Shown: one piece after another, positions 1 to 5,792 of the stretch | Layout: every line of letters starts with the position of its first letter | How positions within the stretch are numbered: the stretch's first letter is position 1 | Assembly (NCBI GenBank): GCA_947626485.1 | Contig: CANQSG010000116.1 | Coordinates: forward strand, 1-6,157 | Length of the DNA stretch: 6,157 nucleotides | Source of the DNA: an uncultured Clostridia bacterium | GTDB lineage: Bacteria; Bacillota; Clostridia; Oscillospirales; Acutalibacteraceae | Reading direction: 5' to 3' | Notes under the pieces: model-generated | Databases searched by the model: none | Told to the model about the DNA's origin: nothing | Seen by the model: the letters and a program-made list of their open reading frames with translations, nothing else | Position numbers and translations under genes: made by a program

Positions 1-121
1 CGACGCCCGGCGTGTAAGCGAGCGAAAGCTCCTCGCTGTTCGTCACCGGCACGCGGGAGACGACCTCGATCTTCCCCTGCCATTCGGCGTGTTTTTTAAG
101 GGCTTCTGCTTTGTAATCCAT
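1..121 (-). CDS. NAD(P)-dependent malic enzyme, N-terminal 40 codons only
   Basis: The reading frame starts at the ATG at 121-119 and runs off the window edge. The visible residues begin MDYKAEALKKHAEWQGKIE and continue through a VSRVPVTN stretch to ELSLAYTPGV. The segment ending in LAYTPGV is the characteristic start of bacterial malic enzymes, where it normally continues into AEPC. The family oxidatively decarboxylates malate to pyruvate with reduction of NAD or NADP in the cytosol. An AAGGAG ribosome binding site lies 9 nt upstream (131-136). The start is only 17 bp after the stop of the lipoprotein gene, so the two may be co-transcribed, although no metabolic link between them is obvious. 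The catalytic and cofactor-binding parts are outside the window, so NAD versus NADP preference cannot be told. The identification rests on the N-terminal signature alone. Confidence 0.85.
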   Translation of the reverse strand, partial: MDYKAEALKKHAEWQGKIEVVSRVPVTNSEELSLAYTPGV

Positions 122-138
122 GTTTTTTAACTCCTTTG

Positions 139-1554
139 TCACGAACGCGGGCGGCGCAGCTCCGCCAGCAGGCGGTCGGCTTCCTTGTCGGCGCGCGTAT
201 CCCGCTCCGCCTGTCCCGGTTTGTAGAAAAATTGAAAACTGAAAACCGATACCCCGCCGTAACATTTCGCTTTTCGCGCGGCGGCGAGCGACCGGGCGGC
301 GACGTCGCTGTGCTCGATCCATTCCCGTTTGCCCGTCCCGGCGAAGCTATCCTCGAGCCCCGCCTTGCTCAGGGTCAGCCCGACAAGCAGCTTGACGCCC
401 GAGCTTGGCGAAATCAGCGCGTTCCACTCGGCGAGCGATTCCGCAAACGGGTGGGTTTCGTGCTCCATACCGTAATACAGCTGGGGGCAGATATAATCGA
501 GATAGCCGCGCTTTTGGCACCAGGTTTTGACGTCGGCGAGGTGAACTTTATAATTCCGTTCGATGTTGCCGTCGGGCGAGACGCCGAACAGCGCGTTTTT
601 GTCGACGGCCTTGACGGTCTCGTAAAGCGTCTGAACCAGCGCGGTGATGAAGATCGGCGAGGAACTGTAAAAGAAATAATCGTCGATGTGGATGCCGTCG
701 AGCTTGTAACGCCGCAGCAGCTCGGCGGTGCCGTCGGCGATCAGGGCGCGCACCTCGACGGAACCGGCGTTGTAATACCACCGCCCGTCGGAGAGCACGA
801 GGTTCTGCGCCCGCTTAGCGGGGTCGAGATACCACTTGCGGATCGCATACCGCGCCGGGACGTCGTCGAGCTCGTCTTCCTTCATGCCGCGCAGCGGGTT
901 GATCCAGCCATGCACCGAAAGCCCCTGCGCGCGCAGCGCCTGCACCATGATCGCATAGGGGTCGTAGTCCGCGCTGACGCCGTAGGCGCCGGTGACGAAC
1001 TTCGAGTAGGGATAATATTCCGAGGGGTAAAAGCTGTCGCTGTAAGGCCGCGCTTGCAGGAAAACGGTGTTGAAGCCGCAGGCCTTGATCTGCGAAGCGA
1101 TGCGGGAGAAGCGGGTCGTAAAATCCGCCTTGGCGCGCTGGCGGCCGCCGTCCTGCAAGACGTCGAGCAGGTCGTATTGCGACAGCCAGACGGCCTTGAT
1201 CTCGTCAACCGGCTTTGCCGCGACGGGCGCGGTTTCGCGTGAAGAGGTCGGTTTTGAGGAAGTCGAGGCGGCAGAGGACGGCGCGCTGCTGTTTTTCGGC
1301 GCGGAAACGGTCGAGGAAGTCGACGCCGCGTCAGAAGAAGATTCGCTGCTGTCCGGCGCGGAAGATTCCGACGCATCGGACGAGACGTCCGGCACAAAAG
1401 CGGATGAAAAATCGGAAGCATCGGAAACGCCGGGCACGGTATCCTGCGCGTCGTCCGACGGCGCGGCGCAGCCGGCGAGCAGGCAAAGCGAGAACGCCAA
1501 AAGCACGGCGAGCGCCGGGCGAAGCCAACGCCGCAGCAAAACCGACCGACACAT
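139..1554 (-). CDS. GHL10-type glycosyl hydrolase-like lipoprotein (family 10 glycosylhydrolase, DUF187)
   Basis: This is a 471-residue exported lipoprotein. Counting from the ATG at 1554, there is a basic N-terminus, a hydrophobic core (about 14-26) and a lipobox LLAGC (25-29) with Cys29 as the lipidated residue. A Ser/Ala/Asp-rich linker (about 30-113) follows, probably a flexible wall-spanning tether. The globular domain starts near 118 with EIKAVWLSQYD and contains GFNTVFLQARPY, HGWINPLRG and DGIHIDDYFF (286-295), all hallmarks of the GHL10 (YngK-like) TIM barrel related to alpha-glycosidase superfamilies. The paired acidic residues in HIDDY sit where such folds keep catalytic acids. The true substrate is unknown for most members; cell-wall or capsular glycan is likely. 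A second in-frame ATG at 1560 would add two residues, but the GGGGAGG site lies only 3 nt from it and 9 nt from 1554, so 1554 is preferred. It has its own predicted promoter and is separated by a terminator from the upstream operon. Confidence 0.88.
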   Translation of the reverse strand: MCRSVLLRRWLRPALAVLLAFSLCLLAGCAAPSDDAQDTVPGVSDASDFSSAFVPDVSSDASESSAPDSSESSSDAASTSSTVSAPKNSSAPSSAASTSSKPTSSRETAPVAAKPVDEIKAVWLSQYDLLDVLQDGGRQRAKADFTTRFSRIASQIKACGFNTVFLQARPYSDSFYPSEYYPYSKFVTGAYGVSADYDPYAIMVQALRAQGLSVHGWINPLRGMKEDELDDVPARYAIRKWYLDPAKRAQNLVLSDGRWYYNAGSVEVRALIADGTAELLRRYKLDGIHIDDYFFYSSSPIFITALVQTLYETVKAVDKNALFGVSPDGNIERNYKVHLADVKTWCQKRGYLDYICPQLYYGMEHETHPFAESLAEWNALISPSSGVKLLVGLTLSKAGLEDSFAGTGKREWIEHSDVAARSLAAARKAKCYGGVSVFSFQFFYKPGQAERDTRADKEADRLLAELRRPRS

Positions 1555-1563
1555 GCGCATTCG

Positions 1564-1570
1564 CCTCCCC
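1564..1570 (-). promoter_or_regulatory. Ribosome binding site deciding the GHL10 lipoprotein start
   Basis: GGGGAGG on the minus strand. Spacing is 9 nt to the ATG at 1554 and 3 nt to the ATG at 1560. The longer spacing is in the normal range, which favours the downstream start. Confidence 0.6.
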
Positions 1571-1637
1571 TGCCGAGTTTCAGAAAACAGCCGCCTTTAC
1601 AGATATATGGACTTCCCGTCGGCGGCAGACCATGCTT

Positions 1638-1666
1638 ATTTTACCACACCCCGCCCGCAGACGCAA
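1638..1666 (-). promoter_or_regulatory. Predicted sigma-A promoter for the GHL10 lipoprotein
   Basis: On the minus strand, TAAAAT (1638-1643, 5 of 6 matches to the -10 consensus) is preceded directly by TGG, giving an extended -10. A weak -35 TTGCGT (1661-1666) lies 17 bp upstream. It sits just downstream of the preceding operon's terminator and about 80 nt upstream of the lipoprotein ATG, as expected if that gene has its own transcription unit. Confidence 0.5.
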
Positions 1667-1678
1667 GCAAAAGCGCGC

Positions 1679-1719
1679 AAAAAACCGCGCCGGGTTCGAA
1701 ATTTTCTCATCCCGGCGCG
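1679..1719 (-). terminator. Rho-independent terminator of the VTC/DUF4956/beta-helix operon
   Basis: A perfect 9-bp inverted repeat, CGCGCCGGG at 1686-1694 and CCCGGCGCG at 1711-1719, encloses a 16-nt loop. Read on the minus strand, the stem is followed after one base by six T residues (1679-1684). It begins 17 bp past the stop codon of the 603-residue protein gene and ends that operon. The loop is longer than usual, but the GC-rich stem and T-run are convincing. Confidence 0.85.
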
Positions 1720-1736
1720 ATTCTTGTATTTCCCGG

Positions 1737-3548
1737 TTAACCTCTGCGTTTGTAAAGCGCGGCGACCAGGCACCCGGCGAGCAGGACGACAATCGAAATG
1801 CCGAGCGGCAAGAGCTCTTCACCCGAAAGCGGCGTCGCGCCGCCGGTTGACTGCGAGGCGGTCTGCCCGGTCTGCGCGGTCGCCTGCGGGTCGCGCTGTC
1901 CCCGGTCGGGTCGGCCGGTCAGCATACCGCCGCCGAAAGCCGGGTCGGACTGCGTCGCCTCTTCCCCGCTCCCGTCCTGCGGAAGCGCGGGCAGCTCACC
2001 ACCGGTTCCTTCCTGCGGCAAGGTGGGCAGATCGCCCGCCTTGCCGTTTTGCGGCAGCTGCGGGTACTGCGTGCCCGCGTCGGTGCTGCTTGTCTCACTT
2101 GGCAGCGTTGCAAGCCCGCCGTTTCCGGCAAACTCGCCGCGCCCCGGCCGCTGGAAGCCGTTGCCGCCCTGCATTTGTCCGCCGAATCCGCCGAACCCAC
2201 CGAAACCGCCGGCGGCGGAGGAATTATCGACCGTCAATTCCGTTTCGGTCTCGCCGACTGAAAGGGTGCAGACGTCGCCGACCGCGAGCTCCGGCGTGCT
2301 GACGAGGACGGAAGAAAAGCTGCACGGGACCGTCTCGCTCAGCAGCTCCCGCCCGTCGGCGTCCTGCAACGTTACGGTCGTTCCCGCCTGCGCGGAAGTC
2401 GTCTGCATGACAAAGCCCTGGGGCGACGCGGCGTCGAAGCCCTCCGCCATGCCGCTGCTCCCGCAGGCGAGCACCGTCCCGCCGCTGATCTCGCAGCTGC
2501 CGCCGTATTCGCTGCCGTAGTCGATCGCGCAGCTGCCGCCGCTGTCACTGACGCTGACGAGCAGCTTGCCGCCCGAAATCGAAATATCGTGGTTCGAATC
2601 GAGCCCGTCGGCGTCTCTGCCGTTCTCGATCGTGACGGTGATCTCGCCGCCGGTGATCTCGATCAGGGAATTTCTGCTGTACCCGTTGGCGTTGAGCCCG
2701 TCGTCGGTCGCGGCGATGTCAAGCCTGCCGCCGGCGACGGTGATGCGCACCGCCTCGAGCCCCTCGGTGCTCGACGGAATGTCAATCTCGCCCGATTCAA
2801 TGTAAAGAAATGAGGTCTCGTCGTCGTTTGAAACCGTGATGCCGTCGTCGCCCGCTTCCAGCGTCAGCGCGGCGTCCTTGATGCGCACGCTGTCGTTTGC
2901 GTGGATCGCGTCCTGTGCGGCGGTCACGGCAAGCGTCCCGCCGGCCACGACGAAATCGTCGTTGCAGACGACGCCGTGGGAATACTCCGCCGTCACCGTC
3001 AGCGACCCGCCGCCGTTGACCGTCAGGTCGTCCCGCGCGTAGATCGTCCCGTCGACGCCGTCGGCGACCGCTTCGTCGCTGTAAGTCTCGCCGGAGGAAA
3101 GCCGGTTCTCGCTGTTTCCCGCGAGGGTCAGGAAGACCTTGCCCGCCTGCTCGATGTGCAGGGCGGCGCCGTCCTCGCAGTGCACCGAAACGCCCTCGAA
3201 CAGCAGCCAAACCTTGTCGTCGCCGTCGGCTTCAATCGTAATCGAGCCGTCGGAAAGCGCGCCGGAAAGCCGGTATTTCCCGGCATAGACGATGCGAATT
3301 TCGTCGCCGTAAACGTAGGCGCCATTGCCCTCGACCCGGCTTTCGCCGTCCGAGAGCGTGATGCGCGTCGCACCCGACGCGTCCCAGGCGGCGTCGAGGT
3401 CGTTCGCCGTGAACATCGCGTCGCTGTCCTCCTCGCGCACGACGGCGGTGAGGCCGAGCGCCTTGCCGTTGAGAAACAAAACCGTGAGAAGCAGGGTGAA
3501 GACGGTGATCGCCATGCATACGGCGTCAATATATTTGTGGGTTGCCAT
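1737..3548 (-). CDS. Cthe_2159-like carbohydrate-binding beta-helix protein (DUF4353), secreted and probably C-terminally anchored
   Basis: This is a 603-residue surface protein. An N-terminal hydrophobic segment (about 9-35) acts as a signal peptide or signal anchor. Residues about 60-440 are beta-rich with recurring turns such as DGITVSNDDE, GGRLDIAATDDGLNANGY, GGEITVTIENGRDADGLDSN and GGKLLVSVSDSGG. These are parallel beta-helix rungs of the Cthe_2159 family, whose founding member from Clostridium thermocellum binds cellulose and pectin-type polymers. The Asp-rich turns suggest calcium sites (inference). Residues 447-457 form a GGF repeat. Residues about 496-531 form three 12-residue repeats of the pattern PxLPQxGxxGEL, giving a flexible linker. 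The end is a hydrophobic helix (about 578-598) followed by KRRG, resembling a membrane anchor; no LPxTG motif is visible. AAGGAGG lies 7 nt before the ATG and overlaps the stop codon of the upstream DUF4956 gene. The gene is last in its operon. Confidence 0.87.
   Translation of the reverse strand: MATHKYIDAVCMAITVFTLLLTVLFLNGKALGLTAVVREEDSDAMFTANDLDAAWDASGATRITLSDGESRVEGNGAYVYGDEIRIVYAGKYRLSGALSDGSITIEADGDDKVWLLFEGVSVHCEDGAALHIEQAGKVFLTLAGNSENRLSSGETYSDEAVADGVDGTIYARDDLTVNGGGSLTVTAEYSHGVVCNDDFVVAGGTLAVTAAQDAIHANDSVRIKDAALTLEAGDDGITVSNDDETSFLYIESGEIDIPSSTEGLEAVRITVAGGRLDIAATDDGLNANGYSRNSLIEITGGEITVTIENGRDADGLDSNHDISISGGKLLVSVSDSGGSCAIDYGSEYGGSCEISGGTVLACGSSGMAEGFDAASPQGFVMQTTSAQAGTTVTLQDADGRELLSETVPCSFSSVLVSTPELAVGDVCTLSVGETETELTVDNSSAAGGFGGFGGFGGQMQGGNGFQRPGRGEFAGNGGLATLPSETSSTDAGTQYPQLPQNGKAGDLPTLPQEGTGGELPALPQDGSGEEATQSDPAFGGGMLTGRPDRGQRDPQATAQTGQTASQSTGGATPLSGEELLPLGISIVVLLAGCLVAALYKRRG
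1956..2063 (-). repeat. Three tandem 36-bp units encoding a 12-residue Pro/Gln/Gly linker repeat
   Basis: Within the beta-helix protein, residues 496-507, 508-519 and 520-531 align without gaps. Each contains PxLPQ, an N/E/D residue, then G and an acidic residue near the end. The DNA copies are diverged but keep the 36-bp period. The repeat lies between the carbohydrate-binding body and the C-terminal anchor, so it is probably a spacer. Confidence 0.75.
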
Positions 3549-3560
3549 ACGTCCGCCTCC

Positions 3561-4232
3561 TTAGCCCATGTATTCCCCGTTGAAGCGCACCAGCACCGCG
3601 CTCGTCACGCCCTCGAGGTCGGAAAGCGCGTTGATAAAATCCGTGTTGTCGTCCTTCAGCCGGATTTCGAGGTTTAGCTCGACGCTGCCTTTCTGCGCGG
3701 TCTTGCTCTTGACGACGCAGCGTTTCGTCTGCGCTTCCAAAAACTGCCTCGCCGCCTGCTCGCTCGCGCTGCCGTCGCACTGTAACACGACGATATACGG
3801 GTCGCTGTGCGATTTGCGGTTGACGAAAAGCAGCAGAATCAGCCCGATAATCACGCTGCCGATGACCGCCAGCGGAATCATGCCCGCTGCGAGGACGATG
3901 CCGACCGCGATCGCCCAAAAGAGAAAGGCGATGTCGAGCGGCTCCTTGATCGCCGTCCGGAACCGGACGATCGAGAGGGCGCCGACCATACCGAGCGAGA
4001 GCACCACGTTCGAGGTGACGGCGAGGATGACGACCGTTGTAATCATCGTCAGGGCGATGAGCGTCACGCCGAAGGAGGAGGAATACATCACGCCGTTATA
4101 GGTCTTTTTGTAGATCAAAAAGATGAAAATGCCGAGCCCGAAGGCCAGCAGGAGCGCGAGCGCCATGTCGAAGAAGGTCACGCTCGAAATGTTGTTCAAA
4201 AAGCTGGATTTGAAAATGTCGCTGAATGTCAT
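3561..4232 (-). CDS. DUF4956 domain membrane protein
   Basis: This is a 223-residue integral membrane protein starting MTFSDIFKSSFLNN. Predicted membrane helices lie at about 22-41, 54-72, 100-117 and 118-137. Between them is the conserved stretch GMVGALSIVRFRTAIKEP (81-98), the signature by which I recognise DUF4956. The C-terminal part (about 144-223) is soluble, with a beta-alpha pattern (YIVVLQCDG, SVELNLEIRLKDDN, VTSAVLVRFNGE) suggesting a small ferredoxin- or ACT-like domain. The molecular function is not known. The family is repeatedly found beside VTC-domain proteins, so a role as membrane partner or channel for the VTC enzyme is a reasonable inference. The frame stays open to a TTG at 4256, but that codon follows the VTC stop directly and has no ribosome binding site. 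The ATG at 4232 has AAAGGAAG about 7 nt upstream, so I chose it. The stop overlaps the ribosome binding site of the next gene. Confidence 0.9.
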   Translation of the reverse strand: MTFSDIFKSSFLNNISSVTFFDMALALLLAFGLGIFIFLIYKKTYNGVMYSSSFGVTLIALTMITTVVILAVTSNVVLSLGMVGALSIVRFRTAIKEPLDIAFLFWAIAVGIVLAAGMIPLAVIGSVIIGLILLLFVNRKSHSDPYIVVLQCDGSASEQAARQFLEAQTKRCVVKSKTAQKGSVELNLEIRLKDDNTDFINALSDLEGVTSAVLVRFNGEYMG

Positions 4233-4239
4233 GTTGCAT

Positions 4240-4247
4240 CTTCCTTT
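4240..4247 (-). promoter_or_regulatory. Ribosome binding site deciding the DUF4956 start
   Basis: AAAGGAAG on the minus strand lies 7 nt before the ATG at 4232 and inside the 24-bp gap after the VTC gene. It rules out the upstream TTG at 4256, for which it would be inside the coding region. Confidence 0.7.
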
Positions 4248-4256
4248 CAGGTTCAA

Positions 4257-4928
4257 TCAGCCGTAAATACGGCATTTTGCGTATTTCGAAAAGGCGCCCG
4301 CCCGCCGACCGGTGAGCCCGACGGCGTCGCGAATGAGGTCGGGCAGAAACGCGCCCCATTTGACTTCCATCAAAATCGCGTCCTCCCCCGCCGGGATCGT
4401 CACAAGGTCACACGAGAGGAAGTCAGCGCAGCGCGACGCGGTGCGAATTCCGGAATCAAACGTGACCCGCACGTCGCCCGGCCGGTAAAGATAGGCCTCC
4501 CGCGTGTAATCGACCACGACCTTCGGCAGCAGCCCCTCGGTTTTCACCTTGTAGCAGAATTCCCGCAGCAGCGGCGGCGCGTCGGACGTGAGAGCCGGGA
4601 GACGGCCGTCGGCGAAGGTCTGCGCCAGCTCGGGCGAAATCACCGCCGTTTGCTTCGCGCACAGGCCGTTCAGCTTGCTCTTTTTTTCGAGCCGCAAAAA
4701 GCCGACGTCGCCGTTGTAAAAGCGAATCCGAAACTTTTCGCGCCGGTTGACGCCGTCGATCTTCTCGCGCAGCGCCCGGTCGGTCGGGCTGTCAAAATAC
4801 AGACTTCGAATGTGATAAACCCCGTCGACGGCATGCGCGTCCGGCTCCATCACCGCCCGCACCCGACTGCGCTGTGCAAACAAATCCGCCCGATTGATCT
4901 CAATTTTCCATTCCTGTCGATAATCCAT
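4257..4928 (-). CDS. VTC-domain (triphosphate-tunnel) protein, putative polyphosphate polymerase
   Basis: This 223-residue soluble protein is one complete VTC domain. Motifs in order are an N-terminal EWKIEI strand (6-11), IRSLYFDSP (40-48), REKFRIRFYNGD (63-74), LRLEKKSK (78-85), VVVDYTREAY (137-146), VRVTFDSGIR (153-162), LMEVKWG (186-192) and GAFSKYAKC (211-219). The alternating Arg/Lys of KFRIR and LEKKSK line the phosphate-binding tunnel in the family. Glu188 matches the metal-binding glutamate of yeast Vtc4, and Lys215 its conserved late lysine. Yeast Vtc4 makes polyphosphate from ATP at the membrane; activity of bacterial homologues is mostly predicted. There is no membrane segment, so it presumably works in the cytosol with the DUF4956 product encoded 24 bp downstream. 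AGGAGG lies 7 nt before the ATG. It is the first gene of the operon. A CotH-type kinase gene, common in related clusters, is absent from this window. Confidence 0.9.
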   Translation of the reverse strand: MDYRQEWKIEINRADLFAQRSRVRAVMEPDAHAVDGVYHIRSLYFDSPTDRALREKIDGVNRREKFRIRFYNGDVGFLRLEKKSKLNGLCAKQTAVISPELAQTFADGRLPALTSDAPPLLREFCYKVKTEGLLPKVVVDYTREAYLYRPGDVRVTFDSGIRTASRCADFLSCDLVTIPAGEDAILMEVKWGAFLPDLIRDAVGLTGRRAGAFSKYAKCRIYG

Positions 4929-4949
4929 CCCATCGCCTCCTATGCCCTA

Positions 4950-4981
4950 AGCATACACCCCAAACCTTAACGCAACCTTAA
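4950..4981 (-). promoter_or_regulatory. Possible regulated promoter of the VTC operon: 11-bp-phased direct repeat plus weak -10
   Basis: On the minus strand, TTAAGGTT occurs twice (4974-4981 and 4963-4970), separated by 3 bp and so in phase with one helical turn. A weak -10-like TATGCT (4950-4955) lies 7 bp downstream with no good -35. Direct repeats at 11-bp spacing replacing a -35 are typical of sites for OmpR/PhoB-family activators; TTTAAG-N5-GTTAAG here resembles the streptococcal CiaR consensus. A start from this -10 would leave only about 15 nt before the ATG, which is tight, so the promoter assignment is weak even though the repeat itself is certain. Confidence 0.35.
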
Positions 4982-5154
4982 ATGTCCACCAGACAGTATT
5001 CGGGATGCTTTTTTGTATATTCGCCGTAGTGCCGAATTTGTGCGGCGAAGGAATGAAGTTGATCTTCCGAATCGCTGGACACCCGGCAGTAAGCCGCCAG
5101 CCGGATAGGTTCGTCGGTCTTTTGTCTTGGTGCAGTGATTTCCGTAATGTTCAT
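4978..5154 (-). pseudogene. Truncated serine recombinase, N-terminal 58 codons
   Basis: The frame starts at the ATG at 5154, with AAAGGAGG 7 nt upstream, and reads MNITEITAPR, then IRLAAYCRVSSDSEDQ, then ending PEYCLVDI before a TAA. AYCRVSS (21-27) is the catalytic motif of resolvase/invertase-type serine recombinases, with Ser26 as the nucleophile. The following SFAAQIRHY helix and CLVDI strand fit the family, which normally continues with YADEG and several hundred more residues of catalytic and DNA-binding domains. Here a stop replaces the Tyr codon and the DNA beyond shows no recombinase-like coding. This is a remnant of the large clostridial recombinases that move integrative elements, and it cannot be active. 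The frame extends upstream to 5352 without a ribosome binding site; that extension is not coding. Confidence 0.82.
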
Positions 5155-5210
5155 TCCGTTTCCTCCTTTCTTCGGGGGCTTCCCGCCGTCTTTGCCTTTT
5201 GGCAACAGCA

Positions 5211-5239
5211 ACAATACCACAGGAGTTCGAGTCAGTCCA
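5211..5239 (-). promoter_or_regulatory. Possible promoter for the recombinase remnant
   Basis: In the 109-bp gap after the small SHOCT-like gene, the minus strand reads TGGACT (5234-5239), a 17-bp spacer ending in TGG, then TATTGT (5211-5216). That is 4 of 6 matches at each hexamer plus an extended -10. It is placed about 55 nt upstream of the recombinase ATG. Confidence 0.35.
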
Positions 5240-5263
5240 GAGAAAATCGAAAAATTTATCAGT

Positions 5264-5413
5264 TCAGACACAAATTTTTTCGGCTTCGTAGTACGCCGCG
5301 CTGATGTCTGCGATTTTTTTGAATTCATCCTCTGTAATGAGCTGCATACCAACCAGCAAACGGAGTAGGTTCAAGCTGTATGCGAAGGAAGCATTTTTCT
5401 GATCTCTACTCAT
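5264..5413 (-). CDS. Small SHOCT-like protein, 49 residues
   Basis: The product starts MSRDQKNASFAYSLNLLRLL and continues GMQLITEDEFKKIADISAAYY before ending EAEKICV. The pattern of a hydrophobic helix, then G-x-x-ITEDEF and a second helix, resembles the short SHOCT-type helical hairpin found in small proteins encoded next to clostridial recombinases. Its molecular role is unknown; oligomerisation or recombinase accessory functions are guesses. GGAGG lies 7 nt before the ATG, inside the last mazF codons, and the ATG overlaps the mazF stop in an ATGA arrangement, so the two are probably translationally coupled. The truncated recombinase follows 109 bp downstream. Reading frame, ribosome binding site and coupling make it a real gene; the family assignment is less sure. 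Confidence 0.75.
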   Translation of the reverse strand: MSRDQKNASFAYSLNLLRLLVGMQLITEDEFKKIADISAAYYEAEKICV

Positions 5414-5772
5414 AACAGTGCCTCCATATATTTGATGCCGAAGCTGGTAATGATGGCGTGATCCACTCTGCCCATCGTTTCCTTGTCAAGCCTGCCGACA
5501 TATTCGGCAAGGCGTTTTTTATCTATCGTCCGTATTTGTTCCAGAAGGACGGTGGATTTTTGCCGAAGCCCTTCCGCTTCGATCGGCACATGGGTGGGAA
5601 GCGCCGCTTTTTTCTCTTGGCTTGTGATCGCCGCCACGATGGTGGTGGGGCTGTGTCGATTGCCGGTATCGTTTTGTAAAATGAGAACGGGGCGGACGCC
5701 GCCCTGTTCGCTGCCGACTGCCGGGGACAGGTCGGCGTAGTAGATTTCGCCTCGTTTGATTTTATCGTCCAT
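5410..5772 (-). CDS. mazF: MazF/PemK-type endoribonuclease toxin
   Basis: This 120-residue protein starts MDDKIKRGEIYYADLSPAVG. It carries SEQGGVRPVLILQND (21-35), SPTTIVAAITSQ (41-52), LPTHVPIE (58-65) and LLEQIRTIDKKRL (77-89). These match the Bacillus subtilis MazF (EndoA) family almost residue for residue. Arg27 and Thr50 correspond to the catalytic Arg25 and Thr48 of that enzyme, so it is likely an active mRNA-cleaving toxin in the cytosol. The frame extends upstream to a GTG at 5808, but that codon lies within a hairpin and lacks a ribosome binding site. The ATG at 5772 has AAAGGAA at normal spacing and gives the family's usual N-terminus. No MazE-type antitoxin is encoded upstream, and the coupled downstream gene does not look like MazE. 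Neighbours indicate that it is cargo or a control gene of a decayed integrative element. Confidence 0.93.
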   Translation of the reverse strand: MDDKIKRGEIYYADLSPAVGSEQGGVRPVLILQNDTGNRHSPTTIVAAITSQEKKAALPTHVPIEAEGLRQKSTVLLEQIRTIDKKRLAEYVGRLDKETMGRVDHAIITSFGIKYMEALL

Positions 5773-5792
5773 TTCAAATTCCTTTCGTAAGT

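Noticed and set aside
136..1242. Long plus-strand open frame opposite the GHL10 lipoprotein
   Set aside because: It is antisense to a gene with a lipobox and recognisable GHL10 motifs. Its own translation has no recognisable domain, and it arises from high GC content.
1067..2302. 411-codon plus-strand open frame spanning the lipoprotein and beta-helix genes
   Set aside because: It crosses the promoter, the terminator and two real genes on the other strand, and its arginine-rich translation is typical of shadow frames.
4233..4256. Upstream TTG start for the DUF4956 gene
   Set aside because: It directly follows the VTC stop codon without a ribosome binding site, whereas the ATG at 4232 has one at normal spacing.
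4260..4273. Palindrome GCCGTAAATACGGC at the end of the VTC gene as a terminator
   Set aside because: The stem is only 6 bp with no T-run after it, it lies in conserved C-terminal codons, and it is inside an operon.
3807..4970. 387-codon plus-strand open frame over DUF4956 and VTC genes
   Set aside because: It is antisense to two clearly recognised protein families and has no family resemblance of its own.
5192..5205. Small hairpin TTGCCTTTTGGCAA upstream of the recombinase
   Set aside because: The stem is 5 bp with no following T-run on either strand, too weak to call a terminator or operator from sequence alone.
5155..5352. Upstream extension of the recombinase frame to 124 codons
   Set aside because: It lacks a ribosome binding site, overlaps the small SHOCT-like gene in another frame, and family similarity begins only at the ATG at 5154.
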